NCBI RefSeq assembly: GCF_050947875.1
Contig: NC_134569.1
Span: 20,497,631 to 20,561,630, forward strand
DNA from: Dermacentor variabilis
Lineage: Eukaryota; Arthropoda; Arachnida; Ixodida; Ixodidae
DNA length: 64,000 nucleotides
Direction of reading: 5' to 3'
Shown: piece by piece, positions 11,831-23,759 of the stretch
Layout: every line of letters starts with the position of its first letter
How positions within the stretch are numbered: the stretch's first letter is position 1
Notes under the pieces: model-generated
The model's input: only the letters and a program-made list of their open reading frames with translations
Database searches by the model: none
Told to the model about the DNA's origin: nothing
Translations under genes and position numbers: made by a program

Positions 11831-13810
11831 TTCGCTGAAAAATATGTAATTGTGAACCGTCAAGCTATACGCTCAATATTTTACTGTTTCTCATCCTGTG
11901 CAGCCAGAGTAGGAAAGAGCAAAGAATGAGTTCATGATCAGACAATATTTACCAGACCTTAGGTCATTGCGAACGCTGTGAAAACGAAGTATTTGTACGC
12001 TTCGTGTTTATAGCAACTTCAAGCGAACCTCATGACGCGGGGCAGCTGAAGAAGGTAAGAAAATCGTTCTTAAAACATTTCACGTCGTTACAGTTCGCGC
12101 TATAATAACCTGCCAAAATGCGGCATAAGAAACTGAAATGAAATAACATCAAAATAATATGTTTATGAAAAATGATGGAAAAGAACATACCTTTTATTAT
12201 AATTTGGAGATAGAGAAAACTTCGGCGCATAGCAGTCTTGAGGAACAGCTGTTCGCTATTTGTGCAGTTTAAAACACGGACAGTGCCAATATTAAATCAC
12301 TTCACACGACACTGCATCGCAGCTGGCAGAGAAGTTCCAGAAACGCTCACATCATGGAACGAAGAAAGCACCGTGGGCTTCGCAAACACCTTGCTGGTTG
12401 GCTTGCATCGATGAATTAGCTACAACACAGCATAAGCATAAATAGCAGTAAAAACAGCTAGATTGCTGCTACAATATGCCACGAAACACCTACATCGCTG
12501 CGACCGTACCATGCTGGCGTCGCAAAGGAACTGATGACGATTGCGATGGTCTCCCTCTTTGCCTCGACTCGGCCAACTGTCAAATTTGTGCGCATGCGCG
12601 GGGAGGCATGTGACATTCTTTCCATCCACCTGCTTCGCATTGACCGCCGCCGAACTAAAGCCCCTCTTTAAGTCGAAACATGCCCCCCCCCCTCCCCCGC
12701 TACCTTGCGATGGTTGACTCACACCTAGACATTCCTCGCCTCTTGGTGAAAGTTGTGGCCGGCCTTTGTGTACGCACCCCTTTCTGGGAACTGCACTTAG
12801 AGGGAGGAATGCACCTCATGGCCGAGGTTGAAAAAAAAAAAACTGAGAAGGCATCCGGCTCAATTTTGTTGGGCATTAGGGGCTGTATAGTTTTATCTTT
12901 CGAAACAATTATTGCTCTGAAGACCGACTTTTTTCTCGAAATGTAATATACATAGAAAAATAAAATCATATTGGGTAAATTATGTGGATATTCTATTTTG
13001 CGCAAGAGCATCCTTTAGCACTTGCTGCTTTCAAAGACAAAACATTGCTCCCTGGCGCCCAGCGGTGAAGCACATTGTAGTACTATATTTATAGTCAAAT
13101 ACATGTCCGAAGCGTGGCGGCTATGACGTCAGCAGTTTTCAGACGCCCGAAGCACGGCAAAAGCATGGCCTTTGATATCCTGGCTGTTGGTATACGGAAT
13201 GCCATTATTACGGATGTCATGATGACCCCTTGTCGGAGCTCAAAATTTTGTCGCCGTGTTGTGAAGCAAGATCACTGAATGTTAAGAGTGCATAATTATT
13301 TCTTTTCGATCTGTTTTCACACAGAGCAAGCTACCATCGCCATAAAGCACATCAGTTGACATAGTTACTTTGCCTTCACTTTGACGAAAGGTCCTATTTC
13401 CTTTAATGTGCAGAAGCCGTCGGTAGGAGGCAGGGACGAAAGCGTGCGAATAGGAACGCGTAGAAAGCTAAATTTTTTACACTGTAAGGGTAATTTAATT
13501 ATTTTTTCACAGAAAAGTGTTGCTTGCACAGAGTTCAGCTTTTCTTTCTATTCGACCTGTGCGCTTCTCAGGTCAATACCCGCTCTCACTCAGCAGTAGT
13601 TGTATTTTGCAGCCTTTTGGACATTTGAGCGGCAACGTTCCAGCGCCGTGTTACCCTGAGTTTCGGCTCTTTTTCTTCTTTTTAACAAATATCATGACGC
13701 TACTATGCTGACACGTTCCAGCTTAGGGCGTACTATTGCAGATTGCACTGACCTAATTATCTCGTTGCAAAGCTAATTGGTGGCATTGCAATAGCAGTGC
13801 GTGGTAAGGG

Positions 13811-14017
13811 CAAATTTACGCTCAAGCCTTACACCACACCACCCGCCTGCCCGCAGGCATGTGGTCGGGTGAAAATTTGCACATTTCGTAGACTGGTACA
13901 CACACTTCGGTTTACACTGCATGTGCGAGCCCAGTGTATGCCAAAATGTGTGAACCAGCGGGCGAAATGCACAGTTTTCTGCACGACCGCACGCGTCACG
14001 GCTCAAGCGTAAATCGG
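13811..14017. repeat. fold-back (palindromic) element, copy 1
   Basis: The two halves are imperfect reverse complements about a centre near 13,925. The outer ends are TTTACGCTCAAGCC and GGCTCAAGCGTAAA. Inner matching blocks are GTTTACACTGCATG against CCCAGTGTATGCC, and CATTTCGTAGACTGGT against ACCAGCGGGCGAAATG. Because of the palindrome, both strands encode similar short peptides (RFTLHVRAQC on one; HTLGSHMQCKPKC on the other), which is a by-product and not coding. A related core occurs at 42.6 kb. Confidence 0.7.
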
Positions 14018-14556
14018 CCTTTAATTAACCAGCCCCAAGGTCAGGATAAAGCTCTGCAACTGGTGTGCGGCGTGCACAGTAGTCCGCTATCACGCCGGTC
14101 AGGTGGTGTAGCGCAAGCAAATTTTCTCGGAGTGTGCTGACGTCACCGCACGCTCACGTAGTCCAGTAGATCCTCTAAAAGATTAGTTCTAACAATTTAC
14201 GAACATATTTCTTTAAACATTTTAGGAGCACTCCGTCAACAATTGGCTACCGATTTGGATTTGGACTATGATTTAAAACAAAGAGCTTGACTCCTGAGTA
14301 TGTCATATATCGGCATTATTGTGTGTTAGAAAAATTTATCAAAAACTCTCAAGTTACTTCCCATCCTAAATATTTTTTGGCAAACAGTACGAGCTGTGGA
14401 CGTACTGAGGATACATGTCCTTCAAACAAAAAAATATAGTTCGATGATGTATAGTACAACATTCTTTACACAAAAGTAACGAGCCTTCTGACGCAGTACT
14501 GAGGTGGTTATAGAGATAAAAGTGAGAAAAATACATGTTGATGGGGACCTTAAAAT

Positions 14557-14950
14557 ATTCTATGTGCAAAAGTAAGAAGGAAGTCTTTTACGGTGTATTA
14601 TATATATTCTTTATACAAAAGTAAGAAGGAAGTCTATTAACAGTGTATTTAAAACATTCTTTATACAAAAGTAAGAAGAAAGTCTGTTAACAGTGTATAA
14701 TATATATTCTTTATACAAAAGTAAGAAGGAAGTCTATTAACAGTATATTTAAAACATTCTTTATACAAAAGTAAGAAGAAAGTCTGTTAACAGTGTATTG
14801 AAAATATTCTTTATACAAAAGTAAGAAGGAGGTCTTTTAACGGTGTATTTAAAACATTCTTTATACAAAAGTAAGAAGAAAGTCTGTTAACGGTGTATTG
14901 AAAATATTCTTTATACAAAAGTAAGAAGGAAGTCTTTTGACTGTGTATGA
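14557..14950. repeat. 50-bp tandem repeat with 100-bp higher-order period
   Basis: The word TTCTTTATACAAAAGTAAGA recurs with exactly 50-bp spacing at 14607, 14657, 14707, 14757, 14807, 14857 and 14907, with a diverged unit upstream. Units alternate between a GAAGGA type (with ...TTTAAAACA) and a GAAGAA type (AGTCTGTTAA), giving a dimeric 100-bp higher-order unit. It forms the right subterminal array of the 10-15 kb element. It is not a CRISPR array: there are no unique spacers. Confidence 0.95.
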
Positions 14951-15169
14951 ACAAATGTTACTAGAATGTAAATGTTAATAGACTGTCAATAAAGTTAATA
15001 GAAAGTTGGTAGGAGTTCTAAAGAATGTTAACGTTCATTTTCATAAGGGACGCTCATTGATTATGCCAAGTACGCACCAATTGGCCCTCAGCGTGTCCTT
15101 TTATGTCTTTAGATCGAAATGACTTTTTGAGCATGTTTACTGCATGCCGATTTTGCCTGCTTCAGGAAC

Positions 15170-15345
15170 GTCGACGACTTTATAACGAAGTGCTCGGTAC
15201 CTTCGAAATCATTCGTTATACAGGTCCCTTCGTTGTAAAGCTCGCGTGCCTCACAACTAACAATGTACCCGGGACAAAAACATTCCTTCGTTATACAGAT
15301 AGTTTCGTAGTAGAGGCGTTCATTGTAGAGGAGCTCTATACTGAA
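15170..15345. repeat. degenerate TTCGTTATACAG short repeats
   Basis: Variants of TTCGTTATACAG, TTCGTTGTAAAG and TTCATTGTAGAG recur five or six times, with the complementary form TATAACGAAG at the left edge. Similar runs are common in arthropod interspersed repeats. It produces the small spurious frames on both strands here. Confidence 0.5.
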
Positions 15346-15349
15346 CAAG

Positions 15350-16468
15350 CTTGCTCGAAAAGAGTACCCCGCTGGTACGCGGAGTCTTGCACTGCCACAA
15401 GAAGGTGACGCAAGAACGTACCATCACAATTTTCCGAATGGGCTTCTTCAATAGTAATTGCGCCACCTCATATTTTAACACCTTTAGAACTGTTGTCACA
15501 AACAATTTTTTTTTTACAACATGACGCAGACATTCGTAAACTCGTAGAACGAGCTCAAATGTGCAAAGTTTACGAAAATTATCGCGAGTTGACAGGTATG
15601 AACAGGGACGAAATTTACTCTCTTTAACTCCCTTCGCGCTTGATTTTCCAAATCTGTAGCTGTAGCAATTCGTATTATCCCATACTAATGTTTATTTTTC
15701 TTTCCGAGTGAAAACAGGTAGCCTTATTAATGTAGAATGACTCGAAATCTTTTTTTTACTTTCGTTTTATATTTCTTGTAAAGAAGGCAGGCAATTAAAA
15801 GCACATAAGACTCTTTTCTTAGGTTCAAGAGCACTTCTATAGAAAGGTAGCAGAGCTCGCCACTCACCAACTCATAACTCTGTTTGGGGTCACAGGAGGA
15901 TATCACCTGCAAATAAAGAAAAAAGAAGTCAAGATTTAGAAATAATCATACGTAGGTGCGGGGCATTCATATCACTTAAACAGCGATGTGCGCATGCTCA
16001 GCTGCCCTGGCGCAGCTGCATGTAGCCCTTCAATTCGGAGCACAGTTAAGAGGTTTGCGTCAACGAAAACAATCTAGAAACTAAATGTCACGCTCTGACC
16101 GGAGTCACCAGTAAAACCACAGCGTTTCACATGATTTTGAAATTTCACATGAAAATGTCTAAAACTAATACTGGAACACATTACAGTCAAATTAATGTAC
16201 TAATTATTTATTTTTATCTAAATGCACGTAATGTATTAAAATATTAGTTAAGAAACCATATTTGAACACGTTGGATTCAAAGTTACGAATATGTCTTCTC
16301 TGCTGGCTTACGCAGCATCAGACACCTATTCCATGATTTTCTTATAAGTGTTGTAACTAAGTGAAGAACACAAGGCGAGTGAAAGTTAGCGCATAAAATA
16401 TCTAACCCAGCATTTTATATTGTTTTTTCTCTGTTTCTCATGAATCGGGCGCATCATGTTCACTCACA
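15350..16468. other. no gene recognised
   Basis: AT-rich unique sequence. The only open frames are about 60 codons long and none resembles a known protein. Confidence 0.5.
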
Positions 16469-16667
16469 ATATATATATATATATATATTCGTACATCCCG
16501 GCGTCTAGACTGCGTTCTGTCGCTCGAAGACGCAAGCGCACCACTCAGATGAACAACAGACATCCACCACCGCGTCCTGCTCGCTATCATGGCGCACTCT
16601 ATCATAATCCCGTTATGCCAGACAAGGCCCGCACGCATTTTGCCGGGGTTCTCCTCCAGCATCAACT

Positions 16668-16702
<35 letters not shown>
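16469..16702. repeat. (TA)n and (CTTT)n microsatellites
   Basis: About ten TA units lie at 16470-16489, and nine TTTC/CTTT units at about 16667-16702. The sequence between them is GC-richer and unrecognised. Confidence 0.9.
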
Positions 16703-17390
16703 GTACAGCTCGTGATCGCGTAGTTTTCCGCCTCCTGTGCAACTCACAAGACGTCACACTCTCGCTCACTGTTTGTTCCTAGCTATTTTTGTCAGCGCTA
16801 TAAAGATTTCCGAAGATTGTCGGCCAACGAACTGGAGGCGCCAAGTTGATGGAGAAACGGTTCCAGGTGGAGAGAAAGTTTCAGACGGCATCATTGCTGT
16901 CTACCCGGGGAAGAGGAGGAGGAAACAATGACACATGTAAGGCAAATAACTGTACAGCGTCGTTTAACTACGTCGTGATATGCTCTCGCTTTCCGAACGT
17001 ATTTCTTCAAGGGCTCGTTGTGTTGGCGCTGTTTGGTGACCGTTTCGACCCCTATACGTGTCTGTTCATGTTTACATTAACACAAGGCCCCTATCTTAGA
17101 AGACGACAGCAGCAACTTTAGCCTAGAACGTGTAAGAGTAGAGTTAAATTTTTATATGCAGAAGACAAAAGTGATTTTCAATAGCCCGTAAGAGAAGAGG
17201 AATCCATGATCGGCAGTCAGCCTCTAGAATCTGTGCAAGAGTACGTCTGTCAATTACTTACAGGGGAACCTAGCTCATAACGAGAAAGAAATTTGCAGAA
17301 TAAAAATGGGTTTGAGCGCACATTGCAGACATTACCAGGTCATGACTGGAAGCTTACCGCTATCCTTGAAGAGTTCACTTTCCTCTCATT
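16703..17390. other. no gene recognised
   Basis: Short frames only. A GGGAAGAGGAGGAGG purine patch lies near 16907. No family or RNA gene was recognised. Confidence 0.45.
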
Positions 17391-17391
17391 A

Positions 17392-17447
<56 letters not shown>
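17391..17447. repeat. (CT)n microsatellite, about 28 units
   Basis: A pure CT run. It accounts for the Ser-Leu and Arg-Glu repeats in both strands' conceptual translations. Confidence 0.95.
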
Positions 17448-17448
<1 letters not shown>

Positions 17449-17663
17449 AAAAGAAAAGTGTTAGTGCATTCTAGCGGTACCAAAATATAAGGCAGAAACT
17501 TGGAAATTAGCAAAGAAGTTTGCGAAGAATTTACGCACCGTGCAACGAGTGATGGAATGAAAAACATTTGGCGTAACGTTAGCATATACGAAGACAGCGG
17601 TGTGGATAAAACGGGGCTAATCGATTTTCTAATTGAACTAGGTTCTAGTTTCTTTTTTTTTTT

Positions 17664-17797
17664 TTGCGTGCCAAAACCACGATTTGATTAGCAGGCACGC
17701 CGTGGTGGGAGACTCCGGATTAATTTTGACCATCAGGGGATCCTTAACGTGCCCCCAATGCACGGGACACGGACGTTCTTGAATCGCGCCCCCATCG
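17664..17797 (-). mobile_element. SINE (Ruka-like) body fragment
   Basis: On the minus strand this is the body and 3' part of the SINE: GGGCACGTTAAGGATCCCC, GGTCAAAATTAATCCGGAGT, CCACCACGGCGTG and GTGGTTTTGGCACGC, followed by a poly-A (plus-strand T run at about 17652-17664). The tRNA-like head is missing, so the copy is 5'-truncated near 17797. A G run and an RTE-like LINE end lie beyond it. Confidence 0.8.
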
Positions 17798-17825
17798 GCA
17801 GATATCATATAGTTGAGATTAAGAG

Positions 17826-18084
17826 GGGGGGGGGGGGAGGAATGAGGCTGGACAGGCAATGTAATGCGTACGACGGATAACCAGCGGCCTATTAAAGTTA
17901 CAAAATGGGTGTCAAGGAAAGGCAAGCGCAGTCTAGGAAGGCAGAGAATTAGGTGTTGCGATTAAATGAGGAAATTTGCAGCCCCAGTTTGGCATCAGCT
18001 AAGGCGAGGCAGGGGCAATTGGAGATTGCCAGGAAAGGCCTTCGTCTTGCAGTGGGCATAAAATAGACTGTTGATGACGATGAT
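17826..18084 (+). pseudogene. RTE-like LINE C-terminus and 3' end
   Basis: The plus strand encodes GWTGNVMRTTDNQRPIKVTK, then KRSLGRQRIRC and a PVWHQLRRGRGNW segment. This matches the C-terminal pattern GHVMRxTDNRWxxxVxxW ... LGRPxxRW familiar from RTE/BovB-type LINE proteins. The 3' end has AGGCCTTCGTCTTGCAGTGG followed by CATAAAATAGACTG and a degenerate GATGACGATGAT tail, the usual 3' signature of such elements. Stops are present in the frame. It begins next to a 13-G run at 17825-17837. Only the last part of the element is here. Confidence 0.75.
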
Positions 18085-19790
18085 CTTACAACACTGACAG
18101 GAACTGCGCGGAGCTCGATAGTAACGCTGCGTTGCTTTGCTATACTTAAGTGCGCTAATGCAGTACATCGAGACCGGCTCTAATTAAAGAGAGCGATCAG
18201 ATTATAATGAAGTGTACATGAATGAAGCAAGCATAACACTTGTGTCATTAATCACTTTTGTCACGTGTATGCTGACTTCTCCACGTCGCAGATGGTCTTT
18301 CTTTCTTTTATTTATACTTCAATTTTCTTTTTTCTTGCGCGTTGTTCCAAGCTACGCATGATATGATGGATTTTCGTATGCGTTGCAAGAACTTCGTGCG
18401 TGTGATTTCTCGGTATCCAACGAGACTATACGCGCTGCGCAGGGCACTGGCTTACGCTTCATGCAGGTACTCGCGTGTATGACATGCAAATTTATGTGAG
18501 CGTGTGAAATTTGATTTCAGTTCTGCTCACAATTTGCTTTTTTTTTTTCGTTGCAGCTTTGAATTCTCTGCAGTTATTTTGCAATAACAGATTCAAAAGC
18601 ACTGCATTTCTCCATGTGCTCCTCCTATAACAAACAACAATAGCCAGGAAACCAGCTTCGTTCCAGGAGCTGCCGACATGGCCAATCGACATGTGCGCTT
18701 ATGCTATCCTCCTCTCCCCCTTTCTCAAAAAAAGAAAAAAGAAAAAAGAGTTACTCCAATGAACTTTTCTCAAACAGAGTACAGACTTTTGTATTGAACG
18801 ACAACAAGAATGCAAGCAGCCGTCAAGTAAACGTAGCAAAGCGCTAGTCGGGGACAAGGTGCGGTAAAGACACAAAAAGTCTGAGACGCGCACACGGCCC
18901 CTGTTCACGCACAACAAAAGGCACGCTTCCTCAGTGCGAACAAGGATATGCATCCTACGCACGTGTACGATTCGATAACTACCTGGGTTGAAAAGGCTAT
19001 ACATCAACCGACAGAAGGTCGCTGCCACGGACACCTGTTTTGCTGCCAGCAAAAGCAACGCGCCACGCTGTGTCATACGAATACGAATCTCAGCCGTACA
19101 ACTAAGCGCCGCGCGAGCCGAATGCATCGGTGTGTATATACCCTGTACACACTGGCGCAACCGCTCGTACACGCACAACCCGTACGACGCCGTTCCTGAT
19201 TCACAGCAACCCGGAAAATAGAAGAGTCATTTATCACGTGCCGCTGACAGCTATCCGCTGCGAAAGTACCAGCAAAAATGAAGTTGTCACGGGTGACCGT
19301 CCTGCGCCGAATGAGGGTCGCGTGAGAACAGGTTCGGGTCCCTAGGGCACTGCGCCGTTCGTTTTTGTCTCGTTTGTCTCAGCGCCAGCTGCAGGTTCGG
19401 ATTGTGCTGCCGTGAACGGGCTCGAGTAGAACAGCAAGTACTCCGTAAATCAGACACGAGATGTCCTCAACCCCCAGAGTCATAAGAAGGAGTCGAGAAG
19501 CAAAAAGACGCCGTGTGTGACAACTCTTCGCCATATTCTTCTCACTTTGGCCTTCTATCAATTTTACATGAGCCCACGCAAGACGTTACTTCTTTAACAA
19601 TCTTCAGTTTGCGTTTCGAATCATTGCTGCACTTTTAGGTGTGAAAACCATACAGACAAATTTATCCACGTCTGGGTATACGCTCCACTCAGACAACGCT
19701 GCTCTAGAGAAATCGATGTTGAAAGGTCACGCAAGATAGTTAAACGCACGTGCATGCTATCAGTATCATATAATTACCAGTGCTAAGACC
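18085..19790. other. no gene recognised
   Basis: Mixed-composition unique DNA with a poly-T (about 18538-18550) and an A-rich AAAGAAAAAAG tract (about 18727-18748). The open frames on both strands near 18.7-19.2 kb (up to 159 codons) have no domain that I recognise. Confidence 0.45.
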
Positions 19791-19794
19791 CCAG

Positions 19795-19880
19795 TGTAAG
19801 GTAGCAAACCAAACTTTCCCTTCTGGTTAATCTTCCTGCCTTTTCCCTTTCTCATTTCTCTCTCCCTCTCTACTCTTACA
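19795..19880 (-). repeat. short tick repeat with GGTTAA core (copy 2)
   Basis: Read on the plus strand: CAGTGTAAGGTAGCAAACC, then TTCTGGTTAATCTTCCTGCC, then TTTTCCCTTTCTCATTTCTC. This is the reverse of the block order at 3.43 kb, and it again runs into a simple CT-rich tract. Confidence 0.6.
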
Positions 19881-19881
19881 G

Positions 19882-19883
<2 letters not shown>

Positions 19884-19914
<31 letters not shown>
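19884..19914. repeat. (CA)n microsatellite
   Basis: About 15 CA units directly downstream of the short tick repeat. Confidence 0.95.
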
Positions 19915-19916
<2 letters not shown>

Positions 19917-19919
19917 AGA

Positions 19920-22900
19920 AACTGATTTTATCGCTCCATGTAACAATGCAATGCAAGAGTAGATAAGGTTTAATAATGTTATGGTGCTCTTTGTATTCGC
20001 TTCTAGAAGGATCTGTGATAACCACCGTAAATTTGGCGATCGCTTCATTCTGATCATAAGTTTAATTTATATATTTATTATTTTTATACATTACAGCCCA
20101 CTTGAGTGTGGGACAAAAAGAAAGAAACATAGCTGTACTGTAGCCAAGCATCGCGCTTTCATACTCACAGCAATAAAGAAACAGTGCAGGCAGTGCTAAT
20201 TCAATCGCATGGACACCAACGTGTACAACCGACGTCCTTGACCCGGGCGCATACAGCGCGAGGAGAGGACGCATGTGCTCCGACGGAACCCCGCAGAAAG
20301 GAGACCTTGCACGCGAATCTCTAGAGGACGCAGCACGCATTCTAAACGACGCACATGCAGGCGATCGACATCGAATGCCAGATGAGAAAAAAGGAACAGT
20401 GAGAAGCAAATGAATATACATGCGCGACTCGCAATTTCGAAAGTTAAAGTGCGCGAGCGCAGGGAACGCGTTTTAGCGCACACGGCGCGCCTAATGATAG
20501 CGCCTAATGGCGGCTAATGGCGACTGATGGAGTACTTCAGCCGCCGGTAGGGGCTGGAACGGAAATGTCCCAAGTCGGAAATAGTCAAGGAATATAAACG
20601 AGGATTAACGGAGCAACGAACGATATGGAAGGACACGAAGTGAGGCCCGATGATCCCAAAAAGCACCATATGGTGCTTAAAACTGAGTAAGCCACTTAAA
20701 TTGTGAGCTAGCATCGCAGATTCTGGGAGCCAAGTGCCAATTCTGTAGAGTTTGCTGTTGTTTAATAACTGCACACCAACGGGAAGGTAGGCTACATAAG
20801 AGCTGGCTCTCCCAATACACAGTTCATAACTATCACACACATATCATAAACAAACAAACATAATAAGTCTACATGAGCAATTGTGAACAAGAAATAAACA
20901 AAGACAAGCGACCCATATGTATCCACGTTAAGAGTGCATGTACACTGTGCAATAAAAGCGCTACAAGCTGCACAACAGACGAATATAATTTTTTAAAGTA
21001 TATTCCAGGCAAATGGACGCGCTGTTGGCCACACAGTAAGCAATATATGAGCAAGTGCTCCACAGAGTTGTCACGGCAAGTGCAATTGGAGTTCTGTAGA
21101 TCTTCGCGCAATAAAACATACCAGCGGGACTACGAGACACAGGCAGGTCTTACGACTAGAAGAATACTTATCCGTGCCCTAAACTGGAAAATGCACCAGG
21201 GCGCATTTTATAACACCAGGCTAGGAAAGGATTCTGACAGTTCTCGCGAGCTGGATGAGAGACTTAATTGAACAGCCAACGGTCTCAGTGCCCACAGTAA
21301 CAGCAAACCGCGAGCACCACAGTGTGACCGCGCACATTTATTTTCGCTCAGATGAAACCGCCACCGCAGTGACAGGGTTCCGTGCGTATAAAAAGAGGCG
21401 GCGCAGCTGACGCAACCTGACAAACAGGGCGTGGTCCCCTCCACCGCCGCCGCCGCCGACTTTGAGCAATCAGCTCCGGGTCCTACATATATGACGCGCT
21501 CGCTTTGCGTTCATCGCGGCATCTTTTATTTTTATCGTACCGCTTTTCTGCCTGTCGCGTTCGCTGTCGCATGTTGTCCCCGCCGTCCCATGTCCTTCTT
21601 GGCTCGGTCCGCTTCCTGTCGCGCTAGCCTTGGCCCGAGCGATGTCGTCTGCACTCGCTGACGCTCGCCGAGGGATCCCGGTATGCAGCAGCAGCAGCCG
21701 TAGCGTTCTGCGCGTCTGTTATAGCGTCCGCTTTTCCCTCCGTCCGTTCGTTGGGCAACGTTATGTTGGCCGCATCGCCCATATAACCTAATCTTGTCTC
21801 CCGTCACTTCAATGCGCAACCGCCGTGCTCTTCTTGCAGCGTCCTTTCGCTGTGTGTTATATGCCGCAAAACTTTTTTTCCTTTCTTTCTTTCCCTTCGT
21901 CCTGTCCACACGCTAAAAGGGAGGAGGGGTATAGGAGGCAAATGGGACGGACCGCCCTCGCCGTTATCAGAGCAGCTCACCCGTGTCGGCGGAGAAAGTG
22001 TCACGGGACCTGGCGTGAGCTTCTCCCGTTTGCGCCGGAAATCCTCGCTGCACGCACACAGAGGCACGCGGGTTTCCGAAACCTGTGTTCACCTGTCCAG
22101 CGTACGCGCAGCGGTTTCATGGTCCTCGCATACGCTGCTGCTCCTTTTGGCCGCATTTTGGGAACAAATACTGTAGAAACAAATACCACGCCGAGCATTC
22201 TATACGTATACACTGTCATAACATGTTGCATAGTTCTGCAGCACGACACCGCAGAACACTTCAATACAACTGCTGCGATCTTGACTTGTTACGTCATAGT
22301 CAGCCTTAGAACAGTCCCGCGCTTGTTTAGCAACAGAATAAAAACTAGGGAAACACGAAACTAATTATCACCGGTGTTTTCGGACACACTGAATGTAGTG
22401 ACTTTGCACGAATAATCTTGTTCTGTGTAACTTTCAGTGTCTCTTGGGAGAAAGCAATGAGCGTTGCCGAAATGACATATTCGAATTCCTGCAGTACATC
22501 TCTCCTTATAAGTTTAGCGTACTGCGCTTCCGGATGGATCGAGTGGAACTAGTCACAGTGAAAATGTCAAACTTTCTGAATTTCTTCAAAAAAGGAAATG
22601 AAGAAGAACCCGGATATCACAACTCCTCCGTCCAGTCAAGTCACCTTTCTCTCTCACGCAAACCCTTGTATGCTTCAAGAATGAACTTGTAATTGCTGTT
22701 ACTGTACGCCAAGAATCCTTGGACAGCAAGCAAAGCAAACGATCTGCCCACACCACTTGGCTTTAGTCGGCTCTTCCGCACGTGAACCACAACAATACGC
22801 ACAAGGAACTACAATGTCTGCCAGACGCATTGACTTCCTCTGCGCAGTATGTGGAAACCCATGAGTAAGGCATGAATAGAATATGAAGACGCCGGGCCAC

Positions 22901-23629
22901 CGCAGCTCTGCCCAGGTAAACGGGAAAAACACAATTAAATATCGTTCCCTTGCACAGTTGATAGCGGCTCTTGCTTGCTTCTAAAGCATGCTGCCGCGGC
23001 CAGGATTTCGGCACTCCTGCAACTGGCGACCAGTCTTCTGAGTGCGTAGCCACAAACGTACGTTTGATGCGAGAAGGGGCACGCATGTGGATACAACAGG
23101 AACGACACAAGCGAGGAAAGCCAGTGTAACTGTGCGTTTCCGTGGGTCTATGTGGTTATATGTTAGTGACTGAGGACTCGGACACTACTTTGAAAACGTG
23201 CCATGTGTACAATGCTTCGTTTTTTGTATGTTATCGTCCTGGTGGAATTGCGCCGTGATTGTCACTCAGTGTTCGTATCGTGTCTTGTTGAAATAAACTT
23301 TTTCTAAACAATGGCACATTTGCCTCATCTTTAAGTGATTCATGTGAGCATCCGAACATTAGGAGCATTTGCCCCGATATAGAAGATTTCGGGTTGCCAC
23401 TCTCTTCGTATCACACATCTACGATGCTCCAAAATAAGCTCCGCCAAAAACGAACACCCTCGTACATGTAATATGTTACCTGCCACCTGCTATTCTTTCA
23501 AGTTTTGCATTCTGGGATGCCCTGCACATCCCATTTCTGGCCTCGTTTATCTCGTGGGAAATTAACGACTGAAACCGAGATCCTACGTCCCTTGGCGACA
23601 TCTCTGATTCAAGCGCAAGGCAGTCAGCC
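19920..23629. other. no gene recognised
   Basis: Unique sequence with many short frames. A frame at 22444-22692 on the plus strand follows an acceptor-like TTTCAG at about 22437, but its product resembles nothing known to me. An AATAAA at about 23290 could be a polyadenylation signal, but no upstream coding exon was found. Confidence 0.4.
21387..21395 (+). promoter_or_regulatory. TATA-box-like site
   Basis: TATAAAAAG lies between GC-rich flanks (CCGTGCG upstream, AGGCGGCGCAGC downstream), about 30 bp before CTGACAAACAGG. The context resembles a core promoter on the plus strand, but no recognisable first exon follows, so it may be chance. Confidence 0.2.
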
Positions 23630-23702
23630 GGGCACGCGTACGTCTTTAGTTAACCTCCCTAGCCTTCCCTCTTTGTTTCTCTCTCTCTCTCTCTCTCTCT
23701 TG
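23630..23702 (-). repeat. short tick repeat with GGTTAAC core and (CT)n (copy 3)
   Basis: The sequence has TTTAGTTAACCTCCCTAGCC, then TTCCCTCTTTGTTTC, then about ten CT units ending near 23,700. Order and orientation match the copies at 19.8 and 42.1 kb. Confidence 0.6.
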
Positions 23703-23759
23703 CTGAAAATAATTCAAGGAAGTTCAAGAAAGGAATTCATGTGAACGAACCGACTTCCG

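Larger units (their letters stand above)
10120..15049. mobile_element. candidate non-autonomous inverted-repeat element with terminal minisatellites
   Basis: The left boundary reads CCCTTATAAAAAT at 10120. The reverse complement of the right boundary at 15049 reads CCCTTATGAAAAT, so the ends are near-identical inverted repeats. Just inside both ends, in opposite orientation, lie related words (GACAGTCTAT, CTACCAAC, GTTACTAGAA on the left; the complements of GACTGTCAAT, GTTGGTAG, GTTACTAGAA on the right). Tandem arrays then follow. The interior is AT-rich and has only open frames under 105 codons, none transposase-like. A DNA transposon derivative is the simplest reading. I could not find a convincing target-site duplication, so the boundaries are approximate. 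Confidence 0.5.

Noticed and set aside
14557..14950. CRISPR array
   Set aside because: The 50-bp units are contiguous tandem repeats without unique spacers, in a eukaryotic repeat context with no cas genes.
22444..22692. Internal or terminal exon after a TTTCAG acceptor
   Set aside because: The acceptor lacks a clear polypyrimidine tract and the 82-residue product resembles nothing recognised.
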